In this document: positions 1-8,622 of the stretch, piece by piece
Layout of the letters: each line of letters begins with the position of its first letter
Position numbering within the stretch: the first letter of the stretch is position 1
From: Aureimonas frigidaquae
Lineage (GTDB): Bacteria > Pseudomonadota > Alphaproteobacteria > Rhizobiales > Rhizobiaceae
Assembly: GCF_001463905.1 (NCBI RefSeq)
Contig: NZ_BBWR01000019.1
Span: forward strand, 36,780-100,779
Length of the DNA stretch: 64,000 nucleotides
Direction of reading: 5' to 3'
Made by a program: the position numbers and the translations under genes
The notes under the pieces: generated by a model
Told to the model about the DNA's origin: nothing
Databases searched by the model: none
What the model saw: only the letters and a program-made list of their open reading frames with translations

Positions 1-623
1 AGGTCGGCGATGGCCTGCGGCTGATCGCCCTTGGGCGTGTAGTCCGAGGCGATCTTGAACGGGCGGCCGCCTTCGGACTTCTGGGGTCGGTGCGGCCGGT
101 GCGGCACCCAGATCTCGCCGTTCTTCAGGAGGGGGTTGCCCTCGCTGATCAGCCGGGTCAGCGCCTCGACCGTCGCCGTGACGCCGCTTTCGGGCAGGGC
201 GGCCGCTTCCTCCAGGGAGACATCCATGCCGGCCACGGGCGTGAGCCCGGCCCGCGCGCGTGACGCAGGGTCGGCCGCGCCGCCCATGGACGTGCCGCGC
301 GCGGTGCGGCTGCCGGCTGCGCTCTTGCCGCCGGCAGCGTTCTTGCCGCCGGCCGCCTTCGGCTTGCGGCTGCGTTGCGGGGCGGACCCCGTCTCTGCCG
401 CCGGGCCGGCCGTGTCGGCGGCATCGGCGCTCCGTTCGGCGCCGTCTTCGAGCTGTTCGGCAATGGCCTCCGCCCAGCCGGAGATGGGGCCGTCATAGGG
501 CGTCGCATCGAAGGGCGCGGCGGGCGCCTCTTCCATGCCGCCTTGTGGGCGCAGCGGCTCGGACGCGTCCGAGTAATCGAGGATCGGCGAGCGCCGCGGT
601 GGCTTTTTCTGAGGGTCGACCAT
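1..623 (-). CDS. uvrB: Excinuclease ABC subunit B, 5' part only (cut by window edge)
   Basis: UvrB is the damage-verifying helicase-like subunit of UvrABC nucleotide excision repair. Only the first ~207 residues are present, read from ATG at 623 down to base 1. The first ~150 residues are a charged, Ala/Lys-rich, low-complexity extension typical of alphaproteobacterial UvrB. Then comes the recognisable start of the family: VEALTRLISEGNPLLKNGEI, HRPHRPQKSEGGRPF and the helicase-domain opening FKIASDYTPKGDQPQAIADL. Walker A lies beyond the window. The divergent neighbour is an extensin-like gene. The identification is firm from the conserved block, while the exact start in the poorly conserved extension is less certain. 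Confidence 0.88.
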   Translation of the reverse strand, partial: MVDPQKKPPRRSPILDYSDASEPLRPQGGMEEAPAAPFDATPYDGPISGWAEAIAEQLEDGAERSADAADTAGPAAETGSAPQRSRKPKAAGGKNAAGGKSAAGSRTARGTSMGGAADPASRARAGLTPVAGMDVSLEEAAALPESGVTATVEALTRLISEGNPLLKNGEIWVPHRPHRPQKSEGGRPFKIASDYTPKGDQPQAIAD

Positions 624-733
624 GAGCCCAATATGGTCCTTGCCAGGGGCGGAGGAAAGACCTCGGCCCATCTTCACCATTCGCTTACCAACCCTGTTCT
701 AGGCTCCCTTTCGTCCGCTCGAGTTCGCGGGAG

Positions 734-1750
734 ATGAGAAGGCCATCCCCCATGGTACTGCGTAACAGGAGATGGCAACCGACTGTGCTCGCCGCTGCGT
801 GTATTGCGACGGCGAGCACAGTCTTTCCCGCCGCCGCCACGGGACTGGCGCCGATGGACGGGAACATGCCGACCCTCTCATCCGGCGCCGCCCCGGCAGG
901 CCCGCCAGCCGGCCGCCCGCGCGGTGATCTCGTCTGGGGTGTCCGCGTCCCAGCCATGCCTCAGCCCGGCCAGTCCACGGTCTATGTGCCGAGCTTCGAA
1001 ACGCCTGCGCCCGTGCAGCCTGCGCCGCCGGCCCCTCGGACTCCTGGTCTGCGTGCGTCGCCCCCACGCAATGCTGAGCTCCTGCCGCCCATCGGCGCGG
1101 AAGATGAATCCGTCGCCGCGCTGGAAAGCGAGCCCTATGTGCCGGACCGTGGCCTGCCGGTGCAACAGGCGCCGCCGGTCGCAGGGGCGCCGTCCGGCTA
1201 CCGGAGCCTGCCGGAAGGGGAGGCGATGTGCCGCAAGGCCCTGGCGCGGCTCGGCGCGCAATTTTCCGAAGCGGGTTCCGTGCGCAGCAGCAATGCCTGC
1301 GGCGTTCCCTATGCGCTCAAGGTGCACACGGCTGCGCGCGGAATCGCCATGCAGCCACCCGCCACGCTGAATTGTCGCACGGCGCTGGCCGTTGCCCGCT
1401 GGCTGGACGAGGATGTCCGTTCGGCCGCGCGGTGGCGGCTCCTCAAGAACCCGACCGGGCTCATCAATGCCTCGTCCTACCGCTGCTCGCGCATTGCCGG
1501 CTCACGGACCGTGTCGGAACATGCAGGCGGCAATGCGCTGGATGTGGCCGGTTTCCGCTTTTCCGATGGCTCGACGGTCCGCGTCGAGCCCAAGGGCTTC
1601 TTCCGGTTCCGCGAGCGCGGCTTCCAGAACAGCGTGCGCCAGGCGAGCTGCCGGCATTTCGGCACGGTCCTCGGACCGGGCTACAACCGCGCCCATGACG
1701 ACCATTTCCACCTGGACCTGAAGGCCCGGATGCGTCCCGTCTGCAAGTGA
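734..1750 (+). CDS. Extensin-like C-terminal domain secreted protein
   Basis: A 338-residue protein. A probable signal sequence (about 1-35, ending near the Ala-rich VFPAAATG) is followed by a Pro/Ala-rich linker of ~120 residues. The C-terminal domain matches the extensin-like C family, whose fold is related to D-Ala-D-Ala carboxypeptidase/VanY-type metallopeptidases. Visible hallmarks are SEHAGGNALDVAGF and HDDHFHLDL, which carry the His/Asp residues expected to bind metal, and Cys residues that could form disulfides in the periplasm. A cell-envelope role is inferred from family; substrate and activity are unknown. The first ATG at 734 is used; a later in-frame ATG (MVLRNRRW, 755) is a possible alternative. 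Confidence 0.8.
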   Translation: MRRPSPMVLRNRRWQPTVLAAACIATASTVFPAAATGLAPMDGNMPTLSSGAAPAGPPAGRPRGDLVWGVRVPAMPQPGQSTVYVPSFETPAPVQPAPPAPRTPGLRASPPRNAELLPPIGAEDESVAALESEPYVPDRGLPVQQAPPVAGAPSGYRSLPEGEAMCRKALARLGAQFSEAGSVRSSNACGVPYALKVHTAARGIAMQPPATLNCRTALAVARWLDEDVRSAARWRLLKNPTGLINASSYRCSRIAGSRTVSEHAGGNALDVAGFRFSDGSTVRVEPKGFFRFRERGFQNSVRQASCRHFGTVLGPGYNRAHDDHFHLDLKARMRPVCK

Positions 1751-1753
1751 AGG

Positions 1754-2146
1754 TCAGGCTTCGGCCGGTACGGGGGTCGGCGTACCGGAATGATCCAGCG
1801 CGACCATGGTGAAGACGCCCTCCGTCACCATGGTACGCTCCCGCGTCAGGTAACGCAGCGCCCAGGCTTCCACCCGGATGCGGATGGAGGTGCGCCCCAC
1901 ATGATCGATCGCCGTGTAGACGCAGAGCGTGTCCCCGATCTTGACGGGCTTGCGGAAGGTGAGCTTGTCGACGGCGACCGTCGCCACCCGCCCCTGCGCG
2001 CGCTCCGCACCGCGAATGCCGGCGGCCAGGTCCATCTGCGACATGACCCAGCCCCCGAAAATATCGCCTGCCGCGTTGGCATCCGCCGGCATGGCCGGGA
2101 CCCGCACCGTCAACTGCCCGGCCGGCTCTTCGACATTCTCGCCCAT
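1754..2146 (-). CDS. YciA-like acyl-CoA thioesterase (hotdog fold)
   Basis: A 130-residue single hotdog-domain protein. The segment NAAGDIFGGWVMSQMDLAAG matches the active-site helix region of YciA/BACH-type acyl-CoA thioesterases (the Asn...Gly-Gly-x-x-Met-Asp pattern), followed by VAVDKLTFRKPVKIGDTL typical of the family. It is predicted to hydrolyse medium/short acyl-CoAs in the cytoplasm. It sits convergent with the extensin-like gene (3 bases between stops) and downstream of the EamA gene on the same strand with a ~150 bp gap. Family assignment is strong; chain-length specificity cannot be read from sequence. Confidence 0.85.
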   Translation of the reverse strand: MGENVEEPAGQLTVRVPAMPADANAAGDIFGGWVMSQMDLAAGIRGAERAQGRVATVAVDKLTFRKPVKIGDTLCVYTAIDHVGRTSIRIRVEAWALRYLTRERTMVTEGVFTMVALDHSGTPTPVPAEA

Positions 2147-2299
2147 GCGCTGTCCTTTCGCGATTCTGCAACATCGTCACCGCTTGCCTTTCGCGTAGCG
2201 CATGACGGGGGCCGGTTCAATTTGGCGACGCATCCGCGGCGCGAGGGGACGGCGGCATCCGGCGTATCGCGCACGATGCGTGCTAGCACGGCCCTTCCA

Positions 2300-3193
2300 T
2301 CATGCATCCGGATGCCGACGAGGCGACATGAGTGGGGGGCCAAGTTCGACCAGCAGCATGGACGCGAAGATCAGGCCGCACCCCGCCAGGGCGACCGGCC
2401 CCAGCCTTTCGCCGAGGATGAGTGCCCCGAACAGGCCGGCGAAGAGGGTTTCGGACGACAGCATGACGGCGGCCTGTGGGCCGCTCGTATATTGCTGGGC
2501 GAAGCTCTGGATGGTGAAGCCGATGGCGGCGGAGACGAGGCCCGCGAAGAGAATCTCCGGCGCGGCGGCCAGGATGGCGGGCGGGTCAAAGGGCTCCAGC
2601 AGGAGCGCGCCGATCAGCGACAGGCCACCCGCTACGGCGAACTGCACGCAGGACAGGCCGAAGGGGCGGCCCGTATCGGCCGCGAAGCGGCTGATGAAGA
2701 GGATCTGTAGCGACCAGAAAATGGCGCCGACGATGACCAGGAGATCACCCGGCGACAGGGGGCCGAGATGCGCGCCGCCCATCATGGCGATGCCGGCAAA
2801 GGCCATGGGCGCGGCCACCAGCACCACGGCGTGCGGACGCACGCGAAACAGCGTCAGGGCCATCAGTGGCGTCAGCACCACGTAGAGCCCGGTCAGGAAG
2901 CCGGCATTGGTGACGCTCGTGGTGACCATGCCGATCTGTTGCAGGATCGAGCCGGCGAAGAGGAAACAGCCAATGGCGGCAAGGCCCGTCCGTTGCCGGC
3001 GCGTCAGCGGCTGCGCGTCCCGGCGGGCTTCGCGCTGCGCCAGCGGCAGAAGTGCCGCGGCCGCGATCAGGAAGCGCACGCCGGTGTAGGTCCAGGGTCC
3101 GAGCTTGTCCATGGCGGTGGACTGGGCCACGAAGCCGAGGCCCCAGATCATCCCCGCCAGCAGCAGGAGCAGGTTCGCCTGAAGGCGGGTCAT
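2300..3193 (-). CDS. EamA/DMT-family permease
   Basis: A 297-residue hydrophobic protein with about ten predicted transmembrane segments arranged as two EamA repeats (first about 5-140, second about 150-285). The opening LLLLLAGMIWGLGFVAQSTAM is typical of the drug/metabolite transporter superfamily, as is the SSETLFAGLFGALILGE motif near the end of the second repeat. It probably exports or imports a small metabolite across the inner membrane; the substrate is unknown. The ATG at 3193 follows directly from the family N-terminus. The gene stands alone on the minus strand. Confidence 0.85.
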   Translation of the reverse strand: MTRLQANLLLLLAGMIWGLGFVAQSTAMDKLGPWTYTGVRFLIAAAALLPLAQREARRDAQPLTRRQRTGLAAIGCFLFAGSILQQIGMVTTSVTNAGFLTGLYVVLTPLMALTLFRVRPHAVVLVAAPMAFAGIAMMGGAHLGPLSPGDLLVIVGAIFWSLQILFISRFAADTGRPFGLSCVQFAVAGGLSLIGALLLEPFDPPAILAAAPEILFAGLVSAAIGFTIQSFAQQYTSGPQAAVMLSSETLFAGLFGALILGERLGPVALAGCGLIFASMLLVELGPPLMSPRRHPDA

Positions 3194-3321
3194 GCGGCTG
3201 GCCTCAACCGGATGTGATGGGTGTGGGCAGCCGAGCCGACCGGTGATGGAACCGTTTTGGCCATCAGCGCCTTCTTGTGAGGCGCGAGCGCTACGCTCCG
3301 CTCAATTTCTACGAGGATTTC

Positions 3322-3786
3322 ATGAAGACGCTTCTGATCGCCGCAGGCCTTGCCACACTGATGGGCGGTACCGCCCTCGCACAGACCGCGACCCCCGCCG
3401 AGACCCCGGCCGCTGCGACGGCGGCGACGACCCCGGCCGGCAGCAACCCGGTCATCGTGGTGCTGCCTCCGGCCACGCAGGGCGCAGCCCCGGCGCATTT
3501 CCTGATCGACGATCTGGACGATGAGAATGTTTACGGCGCGGATGGCGAGAAGGTCGGCGAGATCGAGGACTTCGTCGTCGGCACGGACGGCAGCATCGCG
3601 GCCGTGGTGATCGAGGTTGGTGGCTTCCTGGGCATCGGCGAGAAGGACGTGCTCGTCGACTGGAATGCGCTCGATATCAAGGTGCAGGACAACGACCTGC
3701 GGATCGACGCGCCGCTCCTGACGCGCGCCGAGCTGGAAAACGCGCAGGACGTCGATGTCGACTCCATGGTGCTCGGCCGCGACTGA
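3322..3786 (+). CDS. Secreted PRC-barrel domain protein
   Basis: A 154-residue exported protein. The signal peptide MKTLLIAAGLATLMGGTALA ends at a good AxA cleavage site, followed by a Thr/Ala/Pro-rich linker and then a PRC-barrel domain (about 65-145: DDENVYGADGEKVGEIEDF, VVIEVGGFLGIGEKDVLVDW). The ATG at 3322 was chosen over an upstream in-frame ATG (3277) because it gives a clean signal peptide and has AGG-type Shine-Dalgarno bases about 6 nt upstream. PRC-barrel proteins of this periplasmic kind are common in rhizobia and have no defined biochemical role. Confidence 0.85.
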   Translation: MKTLLIAAGLATLMGGTALAQTATPAETPAAATAATTPAGSNPVIVVLPPATQGAAPAHFLIDDLDDENVYGADGEKVGEIEDFVVGTDGSIAAVVIEVGGFLGIGEKDVLVDWNALDIKVQDNDLRIDAPLLTRAELENAQDVDVDSMVLGRD

Positions 3787-3812
3787 GCCCAGCCGGCGGA
3801 TCGGGGCGCCCG

Positions 3813-4427
3813 TCATGCGGCGGGCGTCCAGTCCTTCGGGCGGTAGCCGGGCAGGGACTCGATCCTGCCGAGCCATTGCATGACATGGTGGAACGCCCCG
3901 AGGTCGAAGCCGCCCTCCGGGGCGTCTTTCGTATAGGGATAGAGGGCAATGTCGGCGATGGTCGGCACAGGGCCGGCGATAAAGTCCTGCTGTGCCAGGA
4001 CCCTCTCCATCACGGCCAGCACCGCAAGGCCGCGCTCCATCAACTGGCCCATCCGTTCCGGCGTGGCGACGGCCTGCCGTTCCGGGTAGACGCTGATCGC
4101 ACGCCGCACGGCGATGGCGGGCTCGTGCTGGTTCTGTTCGAAGAACATCCATTGCAGCATGGCCGCATGGGCGTAGCGCTCGGTCGGCAGGTAGGCCGTT
4201 CCGGCTGCCAGATAATGCAGGATGGCCCCGGATTCGGCCAGGAAGCGCCCATCGTCGAGTTCGAGGAGCGGGCACTGGCCGATCGGGTTGCGGGCGAGAA
4301 AACCGGGCGCGCGTGTCGAGCCATCCCGCGTGGACTGTTCCACATGGACGAAGTCCTGGCCGGTCAGGGCCAGCAGTAGGCGCGGCTTGTAGCAATTGCC
4401 GCTGTCCAGCATTCCGAAGATCCGCAT
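3813..4427 (-). CDS. Glutathione S-transferase family protein
   Basis: A 204-residue two-domain GST. The N-terminal thioredoxin-like domain opens MRIFGMLDSGNCYKPRLLL and contains the G-site pattern NPIGQCPLLELDDGRFLAES followed by GAILHYLA. The C-terminal all-helical domain covers about 85-200. The start at 4427 was preferred to an upstream in-frame ATG at 4463 because it places MRIFG at the first beta strand of the fold. It presumably conjugates or reduces electrophiles with glutathione in the cytoplasm; substrate unknown. It is divergent from the aspartate aminotransferase gene. Confidence 0.85.
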   Translation of the reverse strand: MRIFGMLDSGNCYKPRLLLALTGQDFVHVEQSTRDGSTRAPGFLARNPIGQCPLLELDDGRFLAESGAILHYLAAGTAYLPTERYAHAAMLQWMFFEQNQHEPAIAVRRAISVYPERQAVATPERMGQLMERGLAVLAVMERVLAQQDFIAGPVPTIADIALYPYTKDAPEGGFDLGAFHHVMQWLGRIESLPGYRPKDWTPAA

Positions 4428-4531
4428 ATCGCCGCTCCCGTGTAGGCCACCATGGTGGTTCACCCTGTTCTAGGCGGGCGCGCCGGCCGGCTCCAATTCA
4501 TAATCTGCGACCCCGGCATCACCGCCGCTGA

Positions 4532-5893
<1,362 letters not shown>

Positions 5894-5916
5894 TCAACGG
5901 TGCGATGACGGTTCGG

Positions 5917-5944
5917 AAAGCGGGCTTCGGCCCGCTTTTCTTTT
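5917..5944 (+). terminator. Intrinsic terminator of aatA
   Basis: Stem AAAGCGGGC, loop TTCG, stem GCCCGCTTT, followed by a T-rich tract. It begins 23 bases after the aatA stop codon. Confidence 0.85.
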
Positions 5945-6050
5945 GCCTGGTGCTCGGCCGTGTGTGTTCCCCGGCGCGATGTGGCATGGCTGCGGGCGAG
6001 CGGTCCGCAGCTACGGGAACCGTCGTCCGAAAGAACCGTAAAATCGATTG

Positions 6051-6079
6051 AAAAAAAAGCCGGGTTCGAAGAACCCGGC
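6051..6079 (-). terminator. Rho-independent terminator of the AbcR-like sRNA
   Basis: On the minus strand: perfect 9-bp stem GCCGGGTTC / GAACCCGGC with loop TTC, followed by eight T. It would also end read-through from lsrB. Confidence 0.88.
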
Positions 6080-6163
6080 CAATCGAAGGGCCTACATAGG
6101 CAAACCCTTGGGAGGAAACGGTCGGGCGGAGGAATGGGAGGAGGTATTCCCCGGCCCCGACTG
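6051..6163 (-). ncRNA. abcR: AbcR/alpha-r15-type trans-acting small RNA
   Basis: In the gap downstream of lsrB/vtlR, the minus strand encodes a ~113-nt transcript with two C/U-rich anti-Shine-Dalgarno stretches: CCTCCTCCCA (6144-6135) and TTTCCTCCCAAGGG (6118-6105). Next comes TTTGCCTATGTAGGCC, then a GC hairpin (GCCGGGTTC-TTC-GAACCCGGC) with eight U at the 3' end. Paired CUCCCA loops plus a Rho-independent terminator are the signature of the rhizobial AbcR/alpha-r15 family, which represses ABC-transporter mRNAs with Hfq, and abcR2 adjoins vtlR in Brucella. The 5' end (~6163) is inferred from a -10-like TATTCT at 6175-6170; the -35 is poor, consistent with dependence on an activator. No covariance search could be run. 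Confidence 0.8.
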
Positions 6164-6216
6164 ATGGCAAGAATAACACGCCCCGATTGGTCCACCAGAG
6201 CGGTCTGCGCATGCCA

Positions 6217-6237
6217 GTCATGCGTTTTAAGCATGAC
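6217..6237. promoter_or_regulatory. LysR-type operator (T-N11-A) upstream of the sRNA
   Basis: Perfect inverted repeat GTCATGC-N7-GCATGAC containing a T-N11-A core (T 6221, A 6233), the classic LysR-regulator recognition pattern. Its centre (6227) is ~64 bp upstream of the sRNA start inferred at 6163, the usual position (-65) for LysR activation. The adjacent gene encodes the LsrB/VtlR-type regulator, the obvious candidate to bind here. Confidence 0.6.
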
Positions 6238-6294
6238 ACCCCCGGCCGGAGTGATCCGGCCACCGTCATAACATGCGGCAGGGCATCGGGTTCC

Positions 6295-7191
6295 CTAGAA
6301 GGCCCAGGTCCGCGCCTTGGCGATGAGGAAGTCCCGGAAGACCTTCAGCTTGGCGGAGTCGCGCAACTGCTCCGGGTAGCAGAGATAGGTATCGAAAGCC
6401 GGCATCTCCATTTCCGGCAGGACCTGCACGAGCTTGGAGTCCTTGTCGACCATGTAGTCGGGCAAGAGGGCCACCCCGATGCCGCGCTCGATCGCCGACT
6501 TGACCGCCATGAGATTGTTGATCTGCAGGATCGCACTGCGCGACATGCCGTCGGGCAAGCCGACCGTTTCCAGCGTGTTCAGGTTGCGCAGATAGGGCGG
6601 GGCCGGCTCGCCGAAGGTGATGAGCCGATGCCGGTCCAGATCGGCGATGGTCTCGGGCCGTCCGTAGCGTTGCAGGTAGCTCGGCGCGGCATAGACATGC
6701 AGATGCACGGTGAAGAGCCGGCGCTGGATCAGGTCGGGCTGCTGGGGCTGGCGCAGGCGGATGGCGCAATCGGCCTTCCGCATGGTCAGGTCGATCTCCT
6801 CGTTGTCGAAGACCAGTTGCAGCTCCAACTCCGGGTAGAGTTCGAGAAATTCCTGGGCACGGTGGGTGAGCCAGCCGGAACCGAGGCCCACCGTCGTCGT
6901 GACGCGCAGCTTGCCGCTCGGCTTTTCCTTCGTCTCGGTGAGCTGCATGCGCACGGTTTCGAGCTGCTTGAGCACGTCCGTGGCGGTGCGAAACAGGATT
7001 TCGCCCTGTTCGGACAGGACCAGGCCACGGGCGTGGCGATGGAAGAGCGGGGCTCCGATTTCCTGCTCGAGTGCGGCGACCTGGCGGCTGATGGCCGACT
7101 GGCTGAGATTGAGCGCGTTGGCGGCATGGGTGAACGAGCCGGCCTCCGCCGCCGCGTGGAAGATGCGCAGCTTGTCCCAGTCCAGCGCCAT
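6295..7191 (-). CDS. lsrB: LysR-family regulator, LsrB/VtlR type
   Basis: A 298-residue LysR-type transcriptional regulator. The winged HTH is at about 5-65 (WDKLRIFHAAAEAGSFTHAA, NLSQSAISRQVAALEQEIGA) and the effector-binding domain at about 92-298. The position directly downstream of trxB on the same strand (45 bp gap) and next to an AbcR-like sRNA matches S. meliloti LsrB and Brucella VtlR. Those are known to link redox/envelope physiology and activation of abcR2. It likely activates the sRNA through the T-N11-A repeat at 6217-6237. Orthology is inferred from order plus family; direct comparison would settle it. Confidence 0.85.
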   Translation of the reverse strand: MALDWDKLRIFHAAAEAGSFTHAANALNLSQSAISRQVAALEQEIGAPLFHRHARGLVLSEQGEILFRTATDVLKQLETVRMQLTETKEKPSGKLRVTTTVGLGSGWLTHRAQEFLELYPELELQLVFDNEEIDLTMRKADCAIRLRQPQQPDLIQRRLFTVHLHVYAAPSYLQRYGRPETIADLDRHRLITFGEPAPPYLRNLNTLETVGLPDGMSRSAILQINNLMAVKSAIERGIGVALLPDYMVDKDSKLVQVLPEMEMPAFDTYLCYPEQLRDSAKLKVFRDFLIAKARTWAF

Positions 7192-7236
7192 TGTGTCGTC
7201 CGCCTCCCGTTGCGTCCCGCCTGTCCGACGTGTCGT

Positions 7237-8214
7237 TTATTCCGCGGCCTGCCGTTCGCCTGTCGCCGGCGCGCGTGCGGCCAGCCAGCGCTCCGCTTCC
7301 AGCGCGGCCATGCAGCCGAGCCCTGCGGCCGTGACGGCCTGGCGGTAGACATCGTCCGCCACGTCGCCCGCCGCGAAGACGCCCTCGATCGAGGTTTGCG
7401 TCGTGCCGGGCTCGACCCAGAGATATCCTCCCTGTTTCATGCGCAGCTGGCCGGCGAAGAGCTCCGTGGCCGGCGCATGGCCGATGGCCACGAAGACACC
7501 GTCCGTCGGGTGCTCCGTCACGGCGCCGCTCGTGCGGTCGCGCAGCCGGACCCCGGTGACCTGGCGCATGGGATGCGTCATGCCGACGACATCGGCGATC
7601 TCCGCATTCCAGATGACGGAGACGTTTTCCCGCGCGAGAAGACGGTCCTGCATGATGCGCTCCGCCCGGAAGGCATCGCGCCGATGGACGACCGTAACGC
7701 TGCGGGCGATGTGCGACAGATAGAGGGCCTCCTCCACGGCCGTGTTGCCGCCGCCCACCACCACGACATCCTTGCCACGATAGAAGAAGCCGTCGCAGGT
7801 CGCGCAGGCCGAAACGCCGAAGCCCTGGAACTCTGCTTCGCTGTCGAGGCCGAGCCAGCGGGCCTGTGCCCCGGTGGCGATGACCAGCGCATCGGCGGTG
7901 TAGACGGCCCCGCCATCGCCGCGCAGGCGGAAGGGGCGCACCGAAAGATCGGCCTCCACGATCAGGTCGGCCACCATCTCGGTGCCCATCGCCAGGGCCT
8001 GGGCCTTCATCTGTTCCATGAGCCAGGGGCCCTGGATCGGATCGGCGAAGCCGGGATAGTTCTCGACATCGGAGGTGATGGTCAGCTGGCCACCCTCCTG
8101 CAGCCCGGCGACCATGAGCGGCTTCATCATGGCGCGCGCGGCGTAGATCGCCGCCGTGTAGCCGGCCGGGCCGGACCCGATGATCAGAATCTCCGCGTGA
8201 CGCTCGGCAGTCAT
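7237..8214 (-). CDS. trxB: Thioredoxin-disulfide reductase
   Basis: A 325-residue low-molecular-weight thioredoxin reductase that transfers electrons from NADPH via FAD to thioredoxin. It shows the FAD dinucleotide motif IIGSGPAGYTAA (11-22), the redox-active CATC (C137, C140), the NADPH motif VVVGGGNTAVEEA (151-163), and the FAD C-terminal GVFAAGDVADDVYRQ. The ATG at 8214 begins MTAERHAEILIIG as in rhizobial homologues; a far upstream in-frame start is disregarded. It is the first gene of a trxB-lsrB unit, with a candidate sigma-70 promoter at 8273-8301. Confidence 0.93.
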   Translation of the reverse strand: MTAERHAEILIIGSGPAGYTAAIYAARAMMKPLMVAGLQEGGQLTITSDVENYPGFADPIQGPWLMEQMKAQALAMGTEMVADLIVEADLSVRPFRLRGDGGAVYTADALVIATGAQARWLGLDSEAEFQGFGVSACATCDGFFYRGKDVVVVGGGNTAVEEALYLSHIARSVTVVHRRDAFRAERIMQDRLLARENVSVIWNAEIADVVGMTHPMRQVTGVRLRDRTSGAVTEHPTDGVFVAIGHAPATELFAGQLRMKQGGYLWVEPGTTQTSIEGVFAAGDVADDVYRQAVTAAGLGCMAALEAERWLAARAPATGERQAAE

Positions 8215-8272
8215 GGCTTGATACTTTCGATGGTCGGTGCTGCGTCGCAGGTGGCCCCTGCATCGTGCTCCT

Positions 8273-8301
8273 TCAATAGAGGACGCCTGCGGTGGAGACA
8301 A
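8273..8301 (-). promoter_or_regulatory. Candidate trxB promoter
   Basis: Minus strand TTGTCT (8301-8296), 17-bp spacer, TATTGA (8278-8273). The inferred start would give a ~50-nt leader before the trxB ATG at 8214. Confidence 0.45.
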
Positions 8302-8362
8302 CAAGGGTTGCACGTTGGCCACAGTCCTGTCCGCGTCCCGCCTCCGGCGGCCGGGCCGGCGG

Positions 8363-8392
8363 TTGACCATCCGCGCGGGGCGCTGCTAATTT
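8363..8392 (+). promoter_or_regulatory. Candidate promoter for the ABC exporter
   Basis: TTGACC (8363-8368), 18-bp spacer, TAATTT (8387-8392) with a TG one base before the -10 (extended -10). It is the best promoter in the 408-bp gap 8215-8622, which otherwise holds the trxB promoter and a 14-codon mini-ORF (8434-8478) behind a GGAAAGGGGG sequence. No other gene is seen in this gap. Confidence 0.45.
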
Positions 8393-8622
8393 GGGAGACC
8401 TTGCAACGACGCACCAGGAAAGGGGGCGGCTTGATGAGATATCCGATGTTCGCGCGCCCCTCGACGATCCAGGCCTGACACGGCCTGCCTTTCGTTTCCC
8501 GCTCGATAGGCCCCTCTGCCCATCCGGCTTCGCTGCTTGCCCACCCCTGCAAGGCAATCCCCATCGCTGACGGGCGTCCGATTCGCCCGCATTGAGGAGC
8601 GGCTTTCCCGCCGCAGACGATC

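Noticed and set aside
5945..6050. Search for a gene between the aatA terminator and the sRNA terminator
   Set aside because: No start with ribosome site, no motif and no codon bias; it appears to be plain intergenic sequence.
6187..8478. Long open frame (763 codons) on the plus strand across lsrB and trxB
   Set aside because: It is antisense to two clearly conserved genes, has an Arg/His/Gly-rich composition typical of the mirror frame of GC-rich genes, and has no family motif.
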